From contig JAPLPI010000277.1 of the NCBI GenBank assembly GCA_026400305.1, forward strand, positions 1-13,998: a stretch of 13,998 bases of DNA. Direction: 5' to 3'. Origin of the DNA: Alphaproteobacteria bacterium (GTDB lineage Bacteria > Pseudomonadota > Alphaproteobacteria > Micropepsales > Micropepsaceae). This document shows, piece by piece, positions 1-5,553 of this stretch. How positions within the stretch are numbered: the first letter of the stretch is position 1; each line of letters opens with the position of its first letter. Made by a program: the position numbers and the translations under genes. The notes beneath the pieces are model-generated. The model did not search any database and was not told where the DNA came from. It saw only the letters and a program-made list of their open reading frames with translations.

Positions 1-171
1 GTGTCGGGCTTCTATTTCGCCCATCCCGAAAGCCGCTATTTCGGCATCGGCAAGATCGAGCGCGACCAGGTGGAAGATTATGCCAAACGCAAGGGCTGGG
101 ACTTGGAAACGGCCGAACGGTGGCTATCTCCTATCCTGAATTACAATCCGCGGACGGTAGACGCCGCGTAG
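1..171 (+). CDS. metH: Cobalamin-dependent methionine synthase, C-terminal end (partial)
   Basis: Only the last 56 codons are in the window; the gene starts upstream and ends at TAG (169-171). The protein transfers a methyl group from methyltetrahydrofolate through cobalamin to homocysteine. This piece is the end of the AdoMet-binding reactivation domain, which remethylates oxidised cobalamin. The residues [18 protein letters not shown] followed by [12 protein letters not shown] and [12 protein letters not shown] match the conserved closing segment of MetH as I remember it from E. coli and relatives. The stop lies 8 bases before the next ATG, so metH and the DjlA-like gene are probably co-transcribed. 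The GTG at base 1 is an internal valine codon, not a start. Confidence 0.9.
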   Translation: MSGFYFAHPESRYFGIGKIERDQVEDYAKRKGWDLETAERWLSPILNYNPRTVDAA

Positions 172-179
172 GGGAATTG

Positions 180-881
180 ATGTCCGTCTGGGGTAAAGTC
201 AGTGGCGCCGCGGCCGGCCTGTTTGTGGGCGGGCCCATCGGCGCGCTGGTCGGCGCCGTGGCGGGGCATTTCTTCCTGGACCGCGACAGCGATCCCGGCG
301 TCACCTTCACCATCGCCATCATTGCGCTGGCCGGAAAAATGGCGCGCGCCGACGGCGTGGTCACCGAGGAAGAGTTCAACATTTTCCAGCGCGTGTTCGG
401 CGTGCCCCCGCACGAGGAAGCCAATGTGCGGCGCATCTTCAACCTGGCGCGCCAGGACATGGCGGGCTTCGAGCATTATGCCAGCCAGATCGCGCGCCTG
501 TTCATGGGCAATCCCGCCATACTGGAAGACATCCTGGACGGGCTGTTCGAGATCGCCAAGGCGGACGGGGTGCTGCATCCCTGCGAGGCCAAATTCCTGG
601 AGCGGGTGGCGGAAATATTCGGCTTTGCGCCCAATGAATTTCGCCGCATCCGCGCCAGCCATTTCGCGCCGGAGCTGACCGACCCCTATGTGATCCTGGG
701 CCTGTCCTATGCCGCCGATGATGACGAGCTGAAACAGACCTATCGCCGGCTGGTGCGCGAGAACCATCCCGACAGCCTGATGGCGCGCGGCGTGCCGGCC
801 GAATTCATCAAGCTGGCCAACGACAAGCTGGCGGCGATCAACAGCGCCTATGAGAAAATCTGCACCGAGCGGGGCGTGTGA
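180..881 (+). CDS. djlA: DjlA-like membrane co-chaperone (TerB + DnaJ domains)
   Basis: A 233-residue protein. Residues 8-32 form a glycine-rich hydrophobic segment (AAAGLFVGGPIGALVGAVAG), a likely single membrane anchor like that of DjlA. Residues about 42-155 are a TerB-like helical domain with two acidic repeats (MARADGVVTEEE and IAKADGVLHPCE). Residues about 168-233 are a C-terminal J domain (DPYVILGL...) with the diagnostic HPD at 196-198, which in this family stimulates the DnaK ATPase. I chose the ATG at 180 because a GGGGA ribosome site (171-175) precedes it and because it puts the membrane segment near the N-terminus. The frame stays open back to a GTG at 120, but that start would overlap metH and add 20 residues without family support. 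Its stop overlaps the next start by one base (TGATG). The chaperone role is inferred from the domains; the client is unknown. Confidence 0.88.
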   Translation: MSVWGKVSGAAAGLFVGGPIGALVGAVAGHFFLDRDSDPGVTFTIAIIALAGKMARADGVVTEEEFNIFQRVFGVPPHEEANVRRIFNLARQDMAGFEHYASQIARLFMGNPAILEDILDGLFEIAKADGVLHPCEAKFLERVAEIFGFAPNEFRRIRASHFAPELTDPYVILGLSYAADDDELKQTYRRLVRENHPDSLMARGVPAEFIKLANDKLAAINSAYEKICTERGV

Positions 882-1546
882 TGCGTAGCGTTCCGCGGCC
901 ATCGCCCAATCATGATGACAGGGGCGGCGCAGCTATCGACATGCTGGTGTTGCACTATACCGGCATGACCAGCGGGGCGGCGGCGATAGAACGATTGTGC
1001 GATCCGGACGCGAAGGTGTCGGCGCATTACACCATGGATGAAGACGGTACGGTATACGCGCATGTGCCCGAAGAGCGCCGCGCCTGGCATGCCGGCGTGT
1101 CGCATTGGGCGGGAGCCGATAACGTCAATTTCCGCTCCATCGGCATCGAGATCGTCAATCCCGTGCATGAATTTGGGTATCGCGCCTTTCCCGAGGCGCA
1201 GATCGTGGCGTTGATCAACTTGTGCGGCGGCATCGTGGCGCTCCATGCCATTCCCGCCTCGCGCGTACTGGGTCACAGCGATGTGGCGCCGGCGCGCAAG
1301 GACGATCCGGGCGAATTGTTTCCGTGGCAGCGCCTGGCGGAAGCGGGCATCGGTGTGTGGCCGCAAGGTGTGAAAAGTGATCTGGGTGCCGAGGCGCTGA
1401 CCCGTTACGGCTATGACCCGAACGCCCCGCAGGACAAGGTGGTCACCGCCTTCCAGCGCCATTTCCGGCCCAAAAGCCTGACCGGCCAATGGGATGGTGA
1501 ATGCGCCGGGCTGCTGGCTGGATTGCTGGGACCGCAGAGCGTATAA
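881..1546 (+). CDS. N-acetylmuramoyl-L-alanine amidase, AmpD type, with C-terminal peptidoglycan-binding-like domain
   Basis: A 221-residue Amidase_2 family zinc enzyme that cleaves the bond between MurNAc (or anhydro-MurNAc) and L-alanine in muropeptides. The expected active-site residues are present: H25 in LVLHYTGM, E90 in IGIEIVNP, and H132, K140 and D142 in GHSDVAPARKDDPG. Residues about 165-217 look like a PG_binding_1 domain (ALTRYGYDP, VVTAFQRHFRP, TGQWDGECAGLLAGLL). No signal peptide is visible, so cytoplasmic recycling of anhydro-muropeptides, as by AmpD, is more likely than periplasmic hydrolysis. That is inference; an AmiD-like role is the alternative. ATG 881 shares its A with the TGA of the upstream gene, so translation is probably coupled. 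The TAA stop lies inside the probable -10 element of rnpB. I leave the symbol empty because ampD and amiD cannot be told apart with certainty here. Confidence 0.88.
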   Translation: MRSVPRPSPNHDDRGGAAIDMLVLHYTGMTSGAAAIERLCDPDAKVSAHYTMDEDGTVYAHVPEERRAWHAGVSHWAGADNVNFRSIGIEIVNPVHEFGYRAFPEAQIVALINLCGGIVALHAIPASRVLGHSDVAPARKDDPGELFPWQRLAEAGIGVWPQGVKSDLGAEALTRYGYDPNAPQDKVVTAFQRHFRPKSLTGQWDGECAGLLAGLLGPQSV

Positions 1547-1547
1547 C
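1523..1547 (+). promoter_or_regulatory. Probable rnpB promoter
   Basis: TTGCTGG (1523-1529), 10 bases, then CGTATAAC (1540-1547) fits the Caulobacter-type housekeeping pattern with mismatches in both halves. The -10 ends 7 bases before the first base of the RNase P RNA P1 helix, the right distance for initiation at the mature 5' end. The TAA stop of the amidase gene (1544-1546) is part of the -10. Called by position and similarity only. Confidence 0.5.
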
Positions 1548-1554
1548 CCGCGCC

Positions 1555-1917
1555 GTCAGATGGCCGGGTGACCGCGGGCTCCGCAAGGGGTTCGAGGAAA
1601 GTCCGGGCTCCACGGAAAAACGGTGCCGGATAACGTCCGGCGGGGGCGACCCCAGGGATAGCGCCACAGAAATGACACCGCCTACCGGCCTAAAGCCGCG
1701 GCAAGGTTGAAATGGTGCGGTAAGAGCGCACCGCGTTCCTGGCAACAGGAGCGGCTAGGCAAGCCCCACCGGGAGCAAGACCAAATAGGGACGGCACGTA
1801 GGCTTTTTCGGCCAGCCGTCCGGGTCGGTCGCGTGAGGTGTTCGGTAACGAACGTCCCAGAGGAATGGTCACCCCTTCAGCAATGAAGGACAGAACCCGG
1901 CTTACAGGCCATCTGAC
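1555..1917 (+). ncRNA. rnpB: RNase P RNA (bacterial type A)
   Basis: This is the catalytic RNA of ribonuclease P, which matures tRNA 5' ends. The ends are set by helix P1: 1555-1565 (GTCAGATGGCC) is the perfect reverse complement of 1907-1917 (GGCCATCTGAC), 11 pairs. The universal P4 strands are present: GAGGAAAGTCCGGGC at 1594-1608 near the 5' end and CAGAACCCGGCTTA at 1891-1904 near the 3' end. Other conserved blocks follow in order: ACAGAAA (about 1667), GGTAAGAGCGCACC (about 1719-1732) and GGAGCAAGACCAAATAGGG (about 1772-1790). The 363-base length is normal for the type. Short open frames that cross it are not genes. The sequence after P1 is AT-rich (ATTTTATTTATCA) but forms no clear hairpin terminator. 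Confidence 0.96.
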
Positions 1918-1933
1918 ATTTTATTTATCATCC

Positions 1934-2446
1934 TCATACGTCGCAGCTCGAGTCGGCTTCGCCGAGAGGGAGAAGGAAGCTGGTGGATGCGGCTTGTCGC
2001 TCGGCGGAATGCCTCGCTCGCGCTAGGACAGCTTCTCTATAGGACAGCTTCTCTAGTGTCGCTTCGTCGGCATCGCCGTTGAAATATTTTTCCAGCAGGT
2101 TGAAGAACAGCAGCTCGTCGGGGGCGGCTTCGGCGAACAGGGTCAGGCTGGAGCAGAGCTTCATGTCGTCGGGTGTTCCAAAAATCTCGCGGGCGCTTTT
2201 GCCCCGCACATTCATCAACGCCTGGCAGCAGTCGCGGTAGCGCGCGCCCAGCACAGGATGGGCCAGATAGCGGGCGGCTTCCACCGAATGGATGGCGTAT
2301 TGCCGCGACATGGCGCTTTGGCCCAGTCCCAGAAGTTGCGGAAACACGAACCACATCCAGTGGCTTTGCTTCTGGCCCGCGCGCAGTTCCGCCAATACCT
2401 GGGCATAGATAGGCGCCTGGGCGTTGACGAAGCGCTCCAGGCTCAT
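1934..2446 (-). CDS. DUF1810 family protein with aberrant C-terminal tail
   Basis: A 170-residue protein. Residues 1-135 match the DUF1810 family, whose function is not established: LERFVNAQAPIYAQVLAELR, KQSHWMWFVFPQLLGLGQSA, YLAHPVLGARYRDC, AREIFGTPDDMKLCSSLTLF. It starts with ATG at 2446-2444 inside an ATGA overlap with the upstream dehydrogenase, so translation is probably coupled. Family members usually run about 135-150 residues and end near this LEKL. Here a 16-base tandem duplication (2024-2055) follows L134 and removes the frame of what would be a TAG stop after S135. The last 35 residues (from YREAVL to the end) therefore look like translated non-coding DNA. The core fold should be intact; whether the tail is tolerated is unknown. 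The stop lies only 16 bases from the 3' end of convergent rnpB. Confidence 0.85.
   Translation of the reverse strand: MSLERFVNAQAPIYAQVLAELRAGQKQSHWMWFVFPQLLGLGQSAMSRQYAIHSVEAARYLAHPVLGARYRDCCQALMNVRGKSAREIFGTPDDMKLCSSLTLFAEAAPDELLFFNLLEKYFNGDADEATLEKLSYREAVLARARHSAERQAASTSFLLPLGEADSSCDV
1953..1965. other. Short hairpin in the convergent region
   Basis: TCGGC-TTC-GCCGA can form a 5-base-pair stem between the 3' ends of rnpB and the DUF1810 gene. Neither side has a T run, so it is not a standard intrinsic terminator. It lies inside the aberrant tail of the DUF1810 frame. Confidence 0.3.
2024..2055. repeat. 16-base perfect tandem duplication over the ancestral DUF1810 stop
   Basis: TAGGACAGCTTCTCTA occurs at 2024-2039 and again, directly adjoining, at 2040-2055. 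On the minus strand a single copy would read CTA GAG AAG CTG TCC TAG (L E K L S stop). With two copies the frame reads TCC TAT AGA GAA and runs on to a TGA at 1936-1934. Sixteen is not a multiple of three, which is why the stop is lost. Confidence 0.95.
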
Positions 2447-3312
2447 ACGCCGGCCTTTTTTGCGGAGACTTCGCCGATGGCGGCCCAGTCCTTGTCCTGC
2501 CAGCCCCAGGCGACGGCCTGGTCGAAATGCGTCTTCAGCAGTTCGGCGGTTGGCATGTCCACGCCCAATCCTTCCGCGGCGCTGCGCGCCAAGTTCACGT
2601 CCTTCAAGCCCAGGGTGAGGGCAAAGCCCGCCGGCTCGTAGCTGCGATTGAGCACCATGGCGCCATAGGCCTTGAACACCGCGCCGGTGAACAGCCGCCC
2701 GCCCAGCACGTCATGGAACAGGGCGGGGTCCACGCCGCCCTTGCGCAGCAGGGCAAAGACTTCGCCGATCGCTTCCAGCTCGCTGGCGATCATGAAGTTG
2801 GCGGCGATCTTGAACAGGTTGGCTTTCTCGGGTGCGTCCATGGTCACGGTGCGAGCGCCGATCTTGTCAAACACCGACTGCATGGTGGCGAGCGGTGCGG
2901 CATCGCCGCCGGCGATCAGCGCCAGTTGTGCCGATTCCGCCATGTCGGGTCGGCCCATCACCGGCGAAGAGATATAGGCCAAGCCCGCCGCCTTGTGTCC
3001 CGCCGCCAGTTCGCGCGCGAAGTCCACCGAGATGGTGGCCATGTTCACATGGATCAGGTTTTTTGCGGCTTTTTCGAGCAGGGGACCGGCAAGCCCGACT
3101 TCGCGCATCACCGCGTCGTTCGACAGCATGGAGAAGACTGCATCGCCCTGCAGCGCATCTTCCGGCGACCTGGCGGCAACCGCGCCCTTGGCGGCCAGCG
3201 TCGCGACCGGCTCCTGCGAGCGGTTCCACACCGTCACCTGGTGGCCGGCCTTCAGCAGGTTCGACGCCACGTGATTGCCCATGCGGCCCAGGCCGATAAA
3301 TCCGATTTTCAT
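2443..3312 (-). CDS. NAD(P)-dependent oxidoreductase, 3-hydroxyisobutyrate dehydrogenase / 6-phosphogluconate dehydrogenase-like family
   Basis: A 289-residue beta-hydroxyacid dehydrogenase, the usual length for the family. The N-terminal Rossmann motif is MKIGFIGLGRMGNHVASNLL (residues 1-20, GxGxxG). The substrate loop is at 115-136 (SSPVMGRPDMAESAQLALIAGG). The catalytic lysine is K168 in FKIAANF, with N172 next to it, and K238 lies in LGLKDVNLA. The family oxidises or reduces beta-hydroxyacids and small aldehydes with NAD(P); the substrate here cannot be read from sequence. The SSPVMGR loop differs from the common DAPVSGG form, so a valine-degradation role is not assured. I prefer ATG 3312-3310: AGGGA lies about 10 bases upstream, and the family starts MKIGFIG. 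A TTG two codons earlier is possible. Its TGA overlaps the start of the DUF1810 gene (ATGA). Confidence 0.88.
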   Translation of the reverse strand: MKIGFIGLGRMGNHVASNLLKAGHQVTVWNRSQEPVATLAAKGAVAARSPEDALQGDAVFSMLSNDAVMREVGLAGPLLEKAAKNLIHVNMATISVDFARELAAGHKAAGLAYISSPVMGRPDMAESAQLALIAGGDAAPLATMQSVFDKIGARTVTMDAPEKANLFKIAANFMIASELEAIGEVFALLRKGGVDPALFHDVLGGRLFTGAVFKAYGAMVLNRSYEPAGFALTLGLKDVNLARSAAEGLGVDMPTAELLKTHFDQAVAWGWQDKDWAAIGEVSAKKAGV

Positions 3313-3405
3313 CACCAACTGTCCCTTGATTGCATGTCGCCGCGCGGCAGAAAGGCTTTGAGAATGGGCATTATCGGCACGTCAGGCCGCCGATGGCGCG
3401 GCGCA

Positions 3406-3433
3406 GTTTTAGCCCTAATCCTGTCACCGACAA
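3406..3433 (-). promoter_or_regulatory. Probable promoter of the dehydrogenase-DUF1810 unit
   Basis: Read on the minus strand: TTGTCGG (3433-3427), 13 bases, then GCTAAAAC (3413-3406). The -10 fits the Caulobacter housekeeping consensus GCTANAWC exactly, and the -35 differs from TTGACGS by one base, with spacing inside the allowed 10-14. Transcription would begin near 3400, leaving a leader of about 85 bases. Inferred from sequence only. Confidence 0.55.
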
Positions 3434-3537
3434 GCCGGTCACCGCGCTGCCGCCGTTTCACGAATCATCTTCCGGTTGCAGGGGCGGGGCGGCCGGAACG
3501 GCTGCAATCTTTGATTGTGCTTCCGGGCGCCCGGGGC

Positions 3538-3550
3538 AAAATCGTTAACG
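3538..3550 (+). repeat. 13-base direct repeat, copy 1
   Basis: AAAATCGTTAACG, identical to 3623-3635 and 85 bases away. The core CGTTAACG is palindromic, so a dimeric DNA-binding protein could recognise it. A TTAA-N7-TTTA array, close to the CtrA box TTAA-N7-TTAA, starts inside this copy (3545-3559). Confidence 0.6.
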
Positions 3551-3604
3551 GGCTGTTTACCACCGTCACCATAGTGTTACCACGTTCTTTAATTGTTCTT
3601 CTGA

Positions 3605-3620
3605 ACCCCACCGCTGGGGT
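3605..3620. other. Small inverted repeat upstream of mraZ
   Basis: ACCCCA-CCGC-TGGGGT makes a perfect 6-base-pair stem with a 4-base loop. No T run follows on the plus strand. It lies between the AT-rich repeats and the mraZ promoter; an operator or chance are both possible. Confidence 0.35.
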
Positions 3621-3622
3621 CG

Positions 3623-3635
3623 AAAATCGTTAACG
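3623..3635 (+). repeat. 13-base direct repeat, copy 2
   Basis: AAAATCGTTAACG again. Here the palindrome extends to a perfect 10-mer, TCGTTAACGA (3627-3636). It lies about 37 bases upstream of the proposed mraZ -35. Confidence 0.6.
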
Positions 3636-3672
3636 ACACAAGTCAAGCCACTCAAATATTTGGGTTTTTGGT

Positions 3673-3702
3673 TTGACTGGATATTCCGTCCCATGCTATC
3701 CC
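3673..3702 (+). promoter_or_regulatory. Probable mraZ (dcw operon) promoter
   Basis: TTGACTG (3673-3679), 15 bases, then GCTATCCC (3695-3702). The -35 is strong; the -10 keeps GCTA and the final C of GCTANAWC but has two mismatches. Initiation near 3708 would give a leader of about 85 bases. The -10 is embedded in the CCCA repeats, so bound MraZ would cover it. Confidence 0.5.
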
Positions 3703-3717
3703 ATACTGTCCCAAAGG
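3688..3717 (-). promoter_or_regulatory. Probable MraZ-binding repeats
   Basis: Three units with a strict 10-base period: GTCCCATGCT (3688), ATCCCATACT (3698), GTCCCAAAGG (3708). CCCA falls at 3690, 3700 and 3710. On the minus strand this is TGGGN repeated with 5-base spacers, the form described for MraZ sites in gammaproteobacteria. A fourth, weaker unit (GTCCATTTGG) begins at 3718. The position over the -10 and start of the mraZ promoter fits autorepression. Confidence 0.7.
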
Positions 3718-3792
3718 GTCCATTTGGCCCGCCGGCGCGCGCGGCCCCTTCGGCCCGCGGAAGGCACTCGGGGGCAGGGGGTATCAGGTGCC

Positions 3793-4263
3793 ATGACCGG
3801 GTTGGTCCAACCGTTCATTTCGACGGTGGCAGGCTCGCTCGACAGCAAGGGGCGGGTTTGCATTCCCGCCACCTATCGCCACCTCCTGGCCGCGCAGAAC
3901 ACCACCGGCGTTTTCGTCTGCCCCAGTTTCATCGATCCGGCGCTGGATGCCTTCGGCCAGGATCTGCTCGACCGCATCAATGCACGTCTCGCGGGTCAGG
4001 ACCCGTTTTTCTCCGCCAGCTTCGATGACGAAGCCACCGCCCTGATCGCGCGCACCCAGTCGCTGCCGATCGACGAGAATGGCCGCGTGCGCATTCCCGA
4101 CGCGATGATCGAACATGCCGGCCTGAAGGACAAAATCGTCTTCGTCGGCAAGGCGCAGAAATTCCAGATCTGGGACGAAGCCCGCTACGCGCCCATCGAG
4201 GCCGAAGCGCTGGCGCGGGTGAAGGCCAAAATGGAACGCGCCCGCAGCGGGGAGGCGTCATGA
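3793..4263 (+). CDS. mraZ: Transcriptional regulator MraZ
   Basis: A 156-residue protein with two AbrB-like (MraZ) repeats. The first has DSKGRVCIP at 17-25 and the second DENGRVRIP at 94-102; this DxxGRxxxP signature is diagnostic for the family. MraZ forms ring-shaped oligomers and represses its own dcw promoter in bacteria where it has been tested. I chose ATG 3793 because it starts just ahead of the first repeat ([17 protein letters not shown]). The frame is open further upstream, but that would run through the promoter and operator. A weak CAGG lies just before the start. The last codons overlap rsmH as ATGA. The three phased CCCA repeats about 80-100 bases upstream are its likely target. 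Confidence 0.95.
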   Translation: MTGLVQPFISTVAGSLDSKGRVCIPATYRHLLAAQNTTGVFVCPSFIDPALDAFGQDLLDRINARLAGQDPFFSASFDDEATALIARTQSLPIDENGRVRIPDAMIEHAGLKDKIVFVGKAQKFQIWDEARYAPIEAEALARVKAKMERARSGEAS

Positions 4264-5168
4264 GCGGCCATATCCCCGTGATGCTGAACGAAGTGCTGGA
4301 AATGCTTTCGCCGCGCGACGGCGCATCCTATGTCGACGGCACTTTTGGCGGCGGCGGTTATGCCAGCGCCATCCTGGAAGCGGCCGATTGCACGGTGCTG
4401 GGCATCGACCGCGATCCCGACGCCATCGCGCGTGGCCAGACGCTGGTGGAACGTTTCGCCGGACGCCTGACCCTGGTGCAGGGCGAGTTCTCCTGCATGG
4501 ACCAGTTCGCGCAGGAGAGCGACGGCGTGGTGCTGGACCTGGGCGCGTCGTCCTTCCAGTTCGACCAGTCGGCGCGCGGTTTCTCGTTTCGCGAAGATGG
4601 ACCGCTGGACATGCGCATGAGCCTGTCGGGGGAAAGCGCCGCCGACTTCGTGAACACCGCCGACGAACGCACCCTCAGCCTGACCATCTCGCGCTACGGC
4701 GAAGAGAAAAACGCCCGCCGCATCGCCCGCGCCATCATCGCCGCGCGCCCCGTCACCGGCACCGCGCAGCTGGCCGCCATCGTGTCGGAAGCGCAGGGGC
4801 CCGCCGCCTTGCGTCACGCCATCCATCCGGCCACCCGCACCTTCCAGGCGCTGCGCATCCATGTGAATGACGAACTGGGCGAGCTGGAACGCGGCCTGGA
4901 TGCGGCGCTGAAGATCCTGAAGCCGCAAGGCCGGCTGGTGGTTGTGTCCTTCCACAGCCTGGAAGACCGCATGGTCAAGCGCTTCCTGACAGAACGTTCG
5001 ACAGCTGCGCCGCGCGCCTCGCGTCACGCCCCCGCCGATACGCGCGCCCATGGCGCGGCGTTCCAGCTTCTCACCACCCGTCCGCGCACACCCACGGACG
5101 AGGAAATCAGCAGCAATCCTAGAGCCCGGTCCGCCAAGTTGCGCGCTGGCCTGAAACTGGCGGCATAG
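4260..5168 (+). CDS. rsmH: 16S rRNA (cytosine(1402)-N4)-methyltransferase
   Basis: A 302-residue RsmH (MraW), an AdoMet-dependent enzyme that N4-methylates C1402 in the decoding centre of the small ribosomal subunit. Visible family motifs are [11 protein letters not shown] (4-14), the AdoMet loop [10 protein letters not shown] (25-34), the acidic strand end GIDRDPDAI (48-56), [20 protein letters not shown] (90-109), GPLDMRM (114-120), [14 protein letters not shown] (146-159), [18 protein letters not shown] (189-206) and [16 protein letters not shown] (227-242). LGASS replaces the more usual LGVSS, a mild change. The start overlaps the mraZ stop by 4 bases, with GGGGAGG (about 4250-4256) inside mraZ as ribosome site. 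Confidence 0.97.
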   Translation: MSGHIPVMLNEVLEMLSPRDGASYVDGTFGGGGYASAILEAADCTVLGIDRDPDAIARGQTLVERFAGRLTLVQGEFSCMDQFAQESDGVVLDLGASSFQFDQSARGFSFREDGPLDMRMSLSGESAADFVNTADERTLSLTISRYGEEKNARRIARAIIAARPVTGTAQLAAIVSEAQGPAALRHAIHPATRTFQALRIHVNDELGELERGLDAALKILKPQGRLVVVSFHSLEDRMVKRFLTERSTAAPRASRHAPADTRAHGAAFQLLTTRPRTPTDEEISSNPRARSAKLRAGLKLAA

Positions 5169-5177
5169 GAGAGCATC

Positions 5178-5549
5178 ATGGTTCGTATCCTGAACTTCTT
5201 CTGCTTGGCGTTGATGGCCTTCACAATCCTGGCGCTCTACCGCGTCTCCGAAAAAACCCGCGTCGCCCACATGGAGCTGAACCAGGTCAAGAGCCAGATC
5301 GCCCGGGAGCGCGGCACCATCGGCGTGCTGGAAACCGAATGGCAGCATGTGGCGTCGCCGGACCGCATCCAGCAGCTGGCGCAGGCGCGGCTTGGCATGG
5401 CGGACAGCGCATCGGTGCAGCTGAGCTCCTTCGACCAGATCCCGCGCCGCGGCGTCGAAGCCCCGCTGAACAACAGCCCAGTCCACAATGCCAGTGCGCA
5501 GTTGCCTGTTGCCGCGCCGGCGCCCGCACCAACCGCTCCCAATATGTGA
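5178..5549 (+). CDS. ftsL: Cell division protein FtsL
   Basis: A 123-residue small bitopic protein. It has a short cytoplasmic start, one membrane helix at about 4-21 (ILNFFCLALMAFTILALY), a coiled-coil-like stretch at about 25-57, and the conserved end of the periplasmic domain LETEWQHVASPDRIQQLAQA (51-70) followed by RLGM. The last 30 residues are proline- and alanine-rich and probably disordered. In known divisomes FtsL pairs with FtsB and, with FtsQ, activates FtsWI. The call rests on this architecture, on the position between rsmH and ftsI, and on the LETEW/RLGM motif. TAGGAGA (5166-5172), which overlaps the rsmH stop, is a good ribosome site. Confidence 0.9.
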   Translation: MVRILNFFCLALMAFTILALYRVSEKTRVAHMELNQVKSQIARERGTIGVLETEWQHVASPDRIQQLAQARLGMADSASVQLSSFDQIPRRGVEAPLNNSPVHNASAQLPVAAPAPAPTAPNM

Positions 5550-5553
5550 GGAT

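Larger units (their letters stand above)
3313..3792. other. Divergent intergenic region between the dehydrogenase and mraZ
   Basis: About 480 bases without a credible gene. The half near the dehydrogenase is GC-rich and holds its promoter. The stretch 3538-3680 is clearly more AT-rich than its surroundings and holds a repeat pair, TTAA motifs, a hairpin and the mraZ -35. The mraZ leader (about 3708-3792) is very GC-rich and could form a hairpin around GCGGCC-CCTTC-GGCCCGC (one bulge). Frames open across this region have no recognisable protein content. Confidence 0.7.

Noticed and set aside
120..179. Upstream GTG start for the DjlA-like protein
   Set aside because: It would sit inside metH, and ATG 180 has a good ribosome site and puts the membrane segment near the N-terminus.
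141..902. Minus-strand frame of 253 codons opposite the DjlA-like gene
   Set aside because: The plus strand encodes TerB and J domains with the HPD motif; the minus frame shows no family features.
1953..1965. Intrinsic terminator for rnpB or the DUF1810 gene
   Set aside because: The stem is only 5 base pairs and no T run follows on either strand.
1501..2026. Small plus-strand frames crossing rnpB (for example 1501-1710 and 1838-2026)
   Set aside because: They overlap the structured RNase P RNA and show no protein-like conservation.
2527..3633. Plus-strand open frame of 368 codons opposite the dehydrogenase and into the mraZ upstream region
   Set aside because: Histidine- and glutamine-rich translation typical of an antisense shadow; the minus-strand dehydrogenase has full family motifs.
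5488..5553. Upstream ATG start for ftsI inside ftsL
   Set aside because: Adds an arginine- and proline-rich stretch that reads the ftsL tail out of frame; ATG 5554 gives the usual short cytoplasmic start before the membrane helix.
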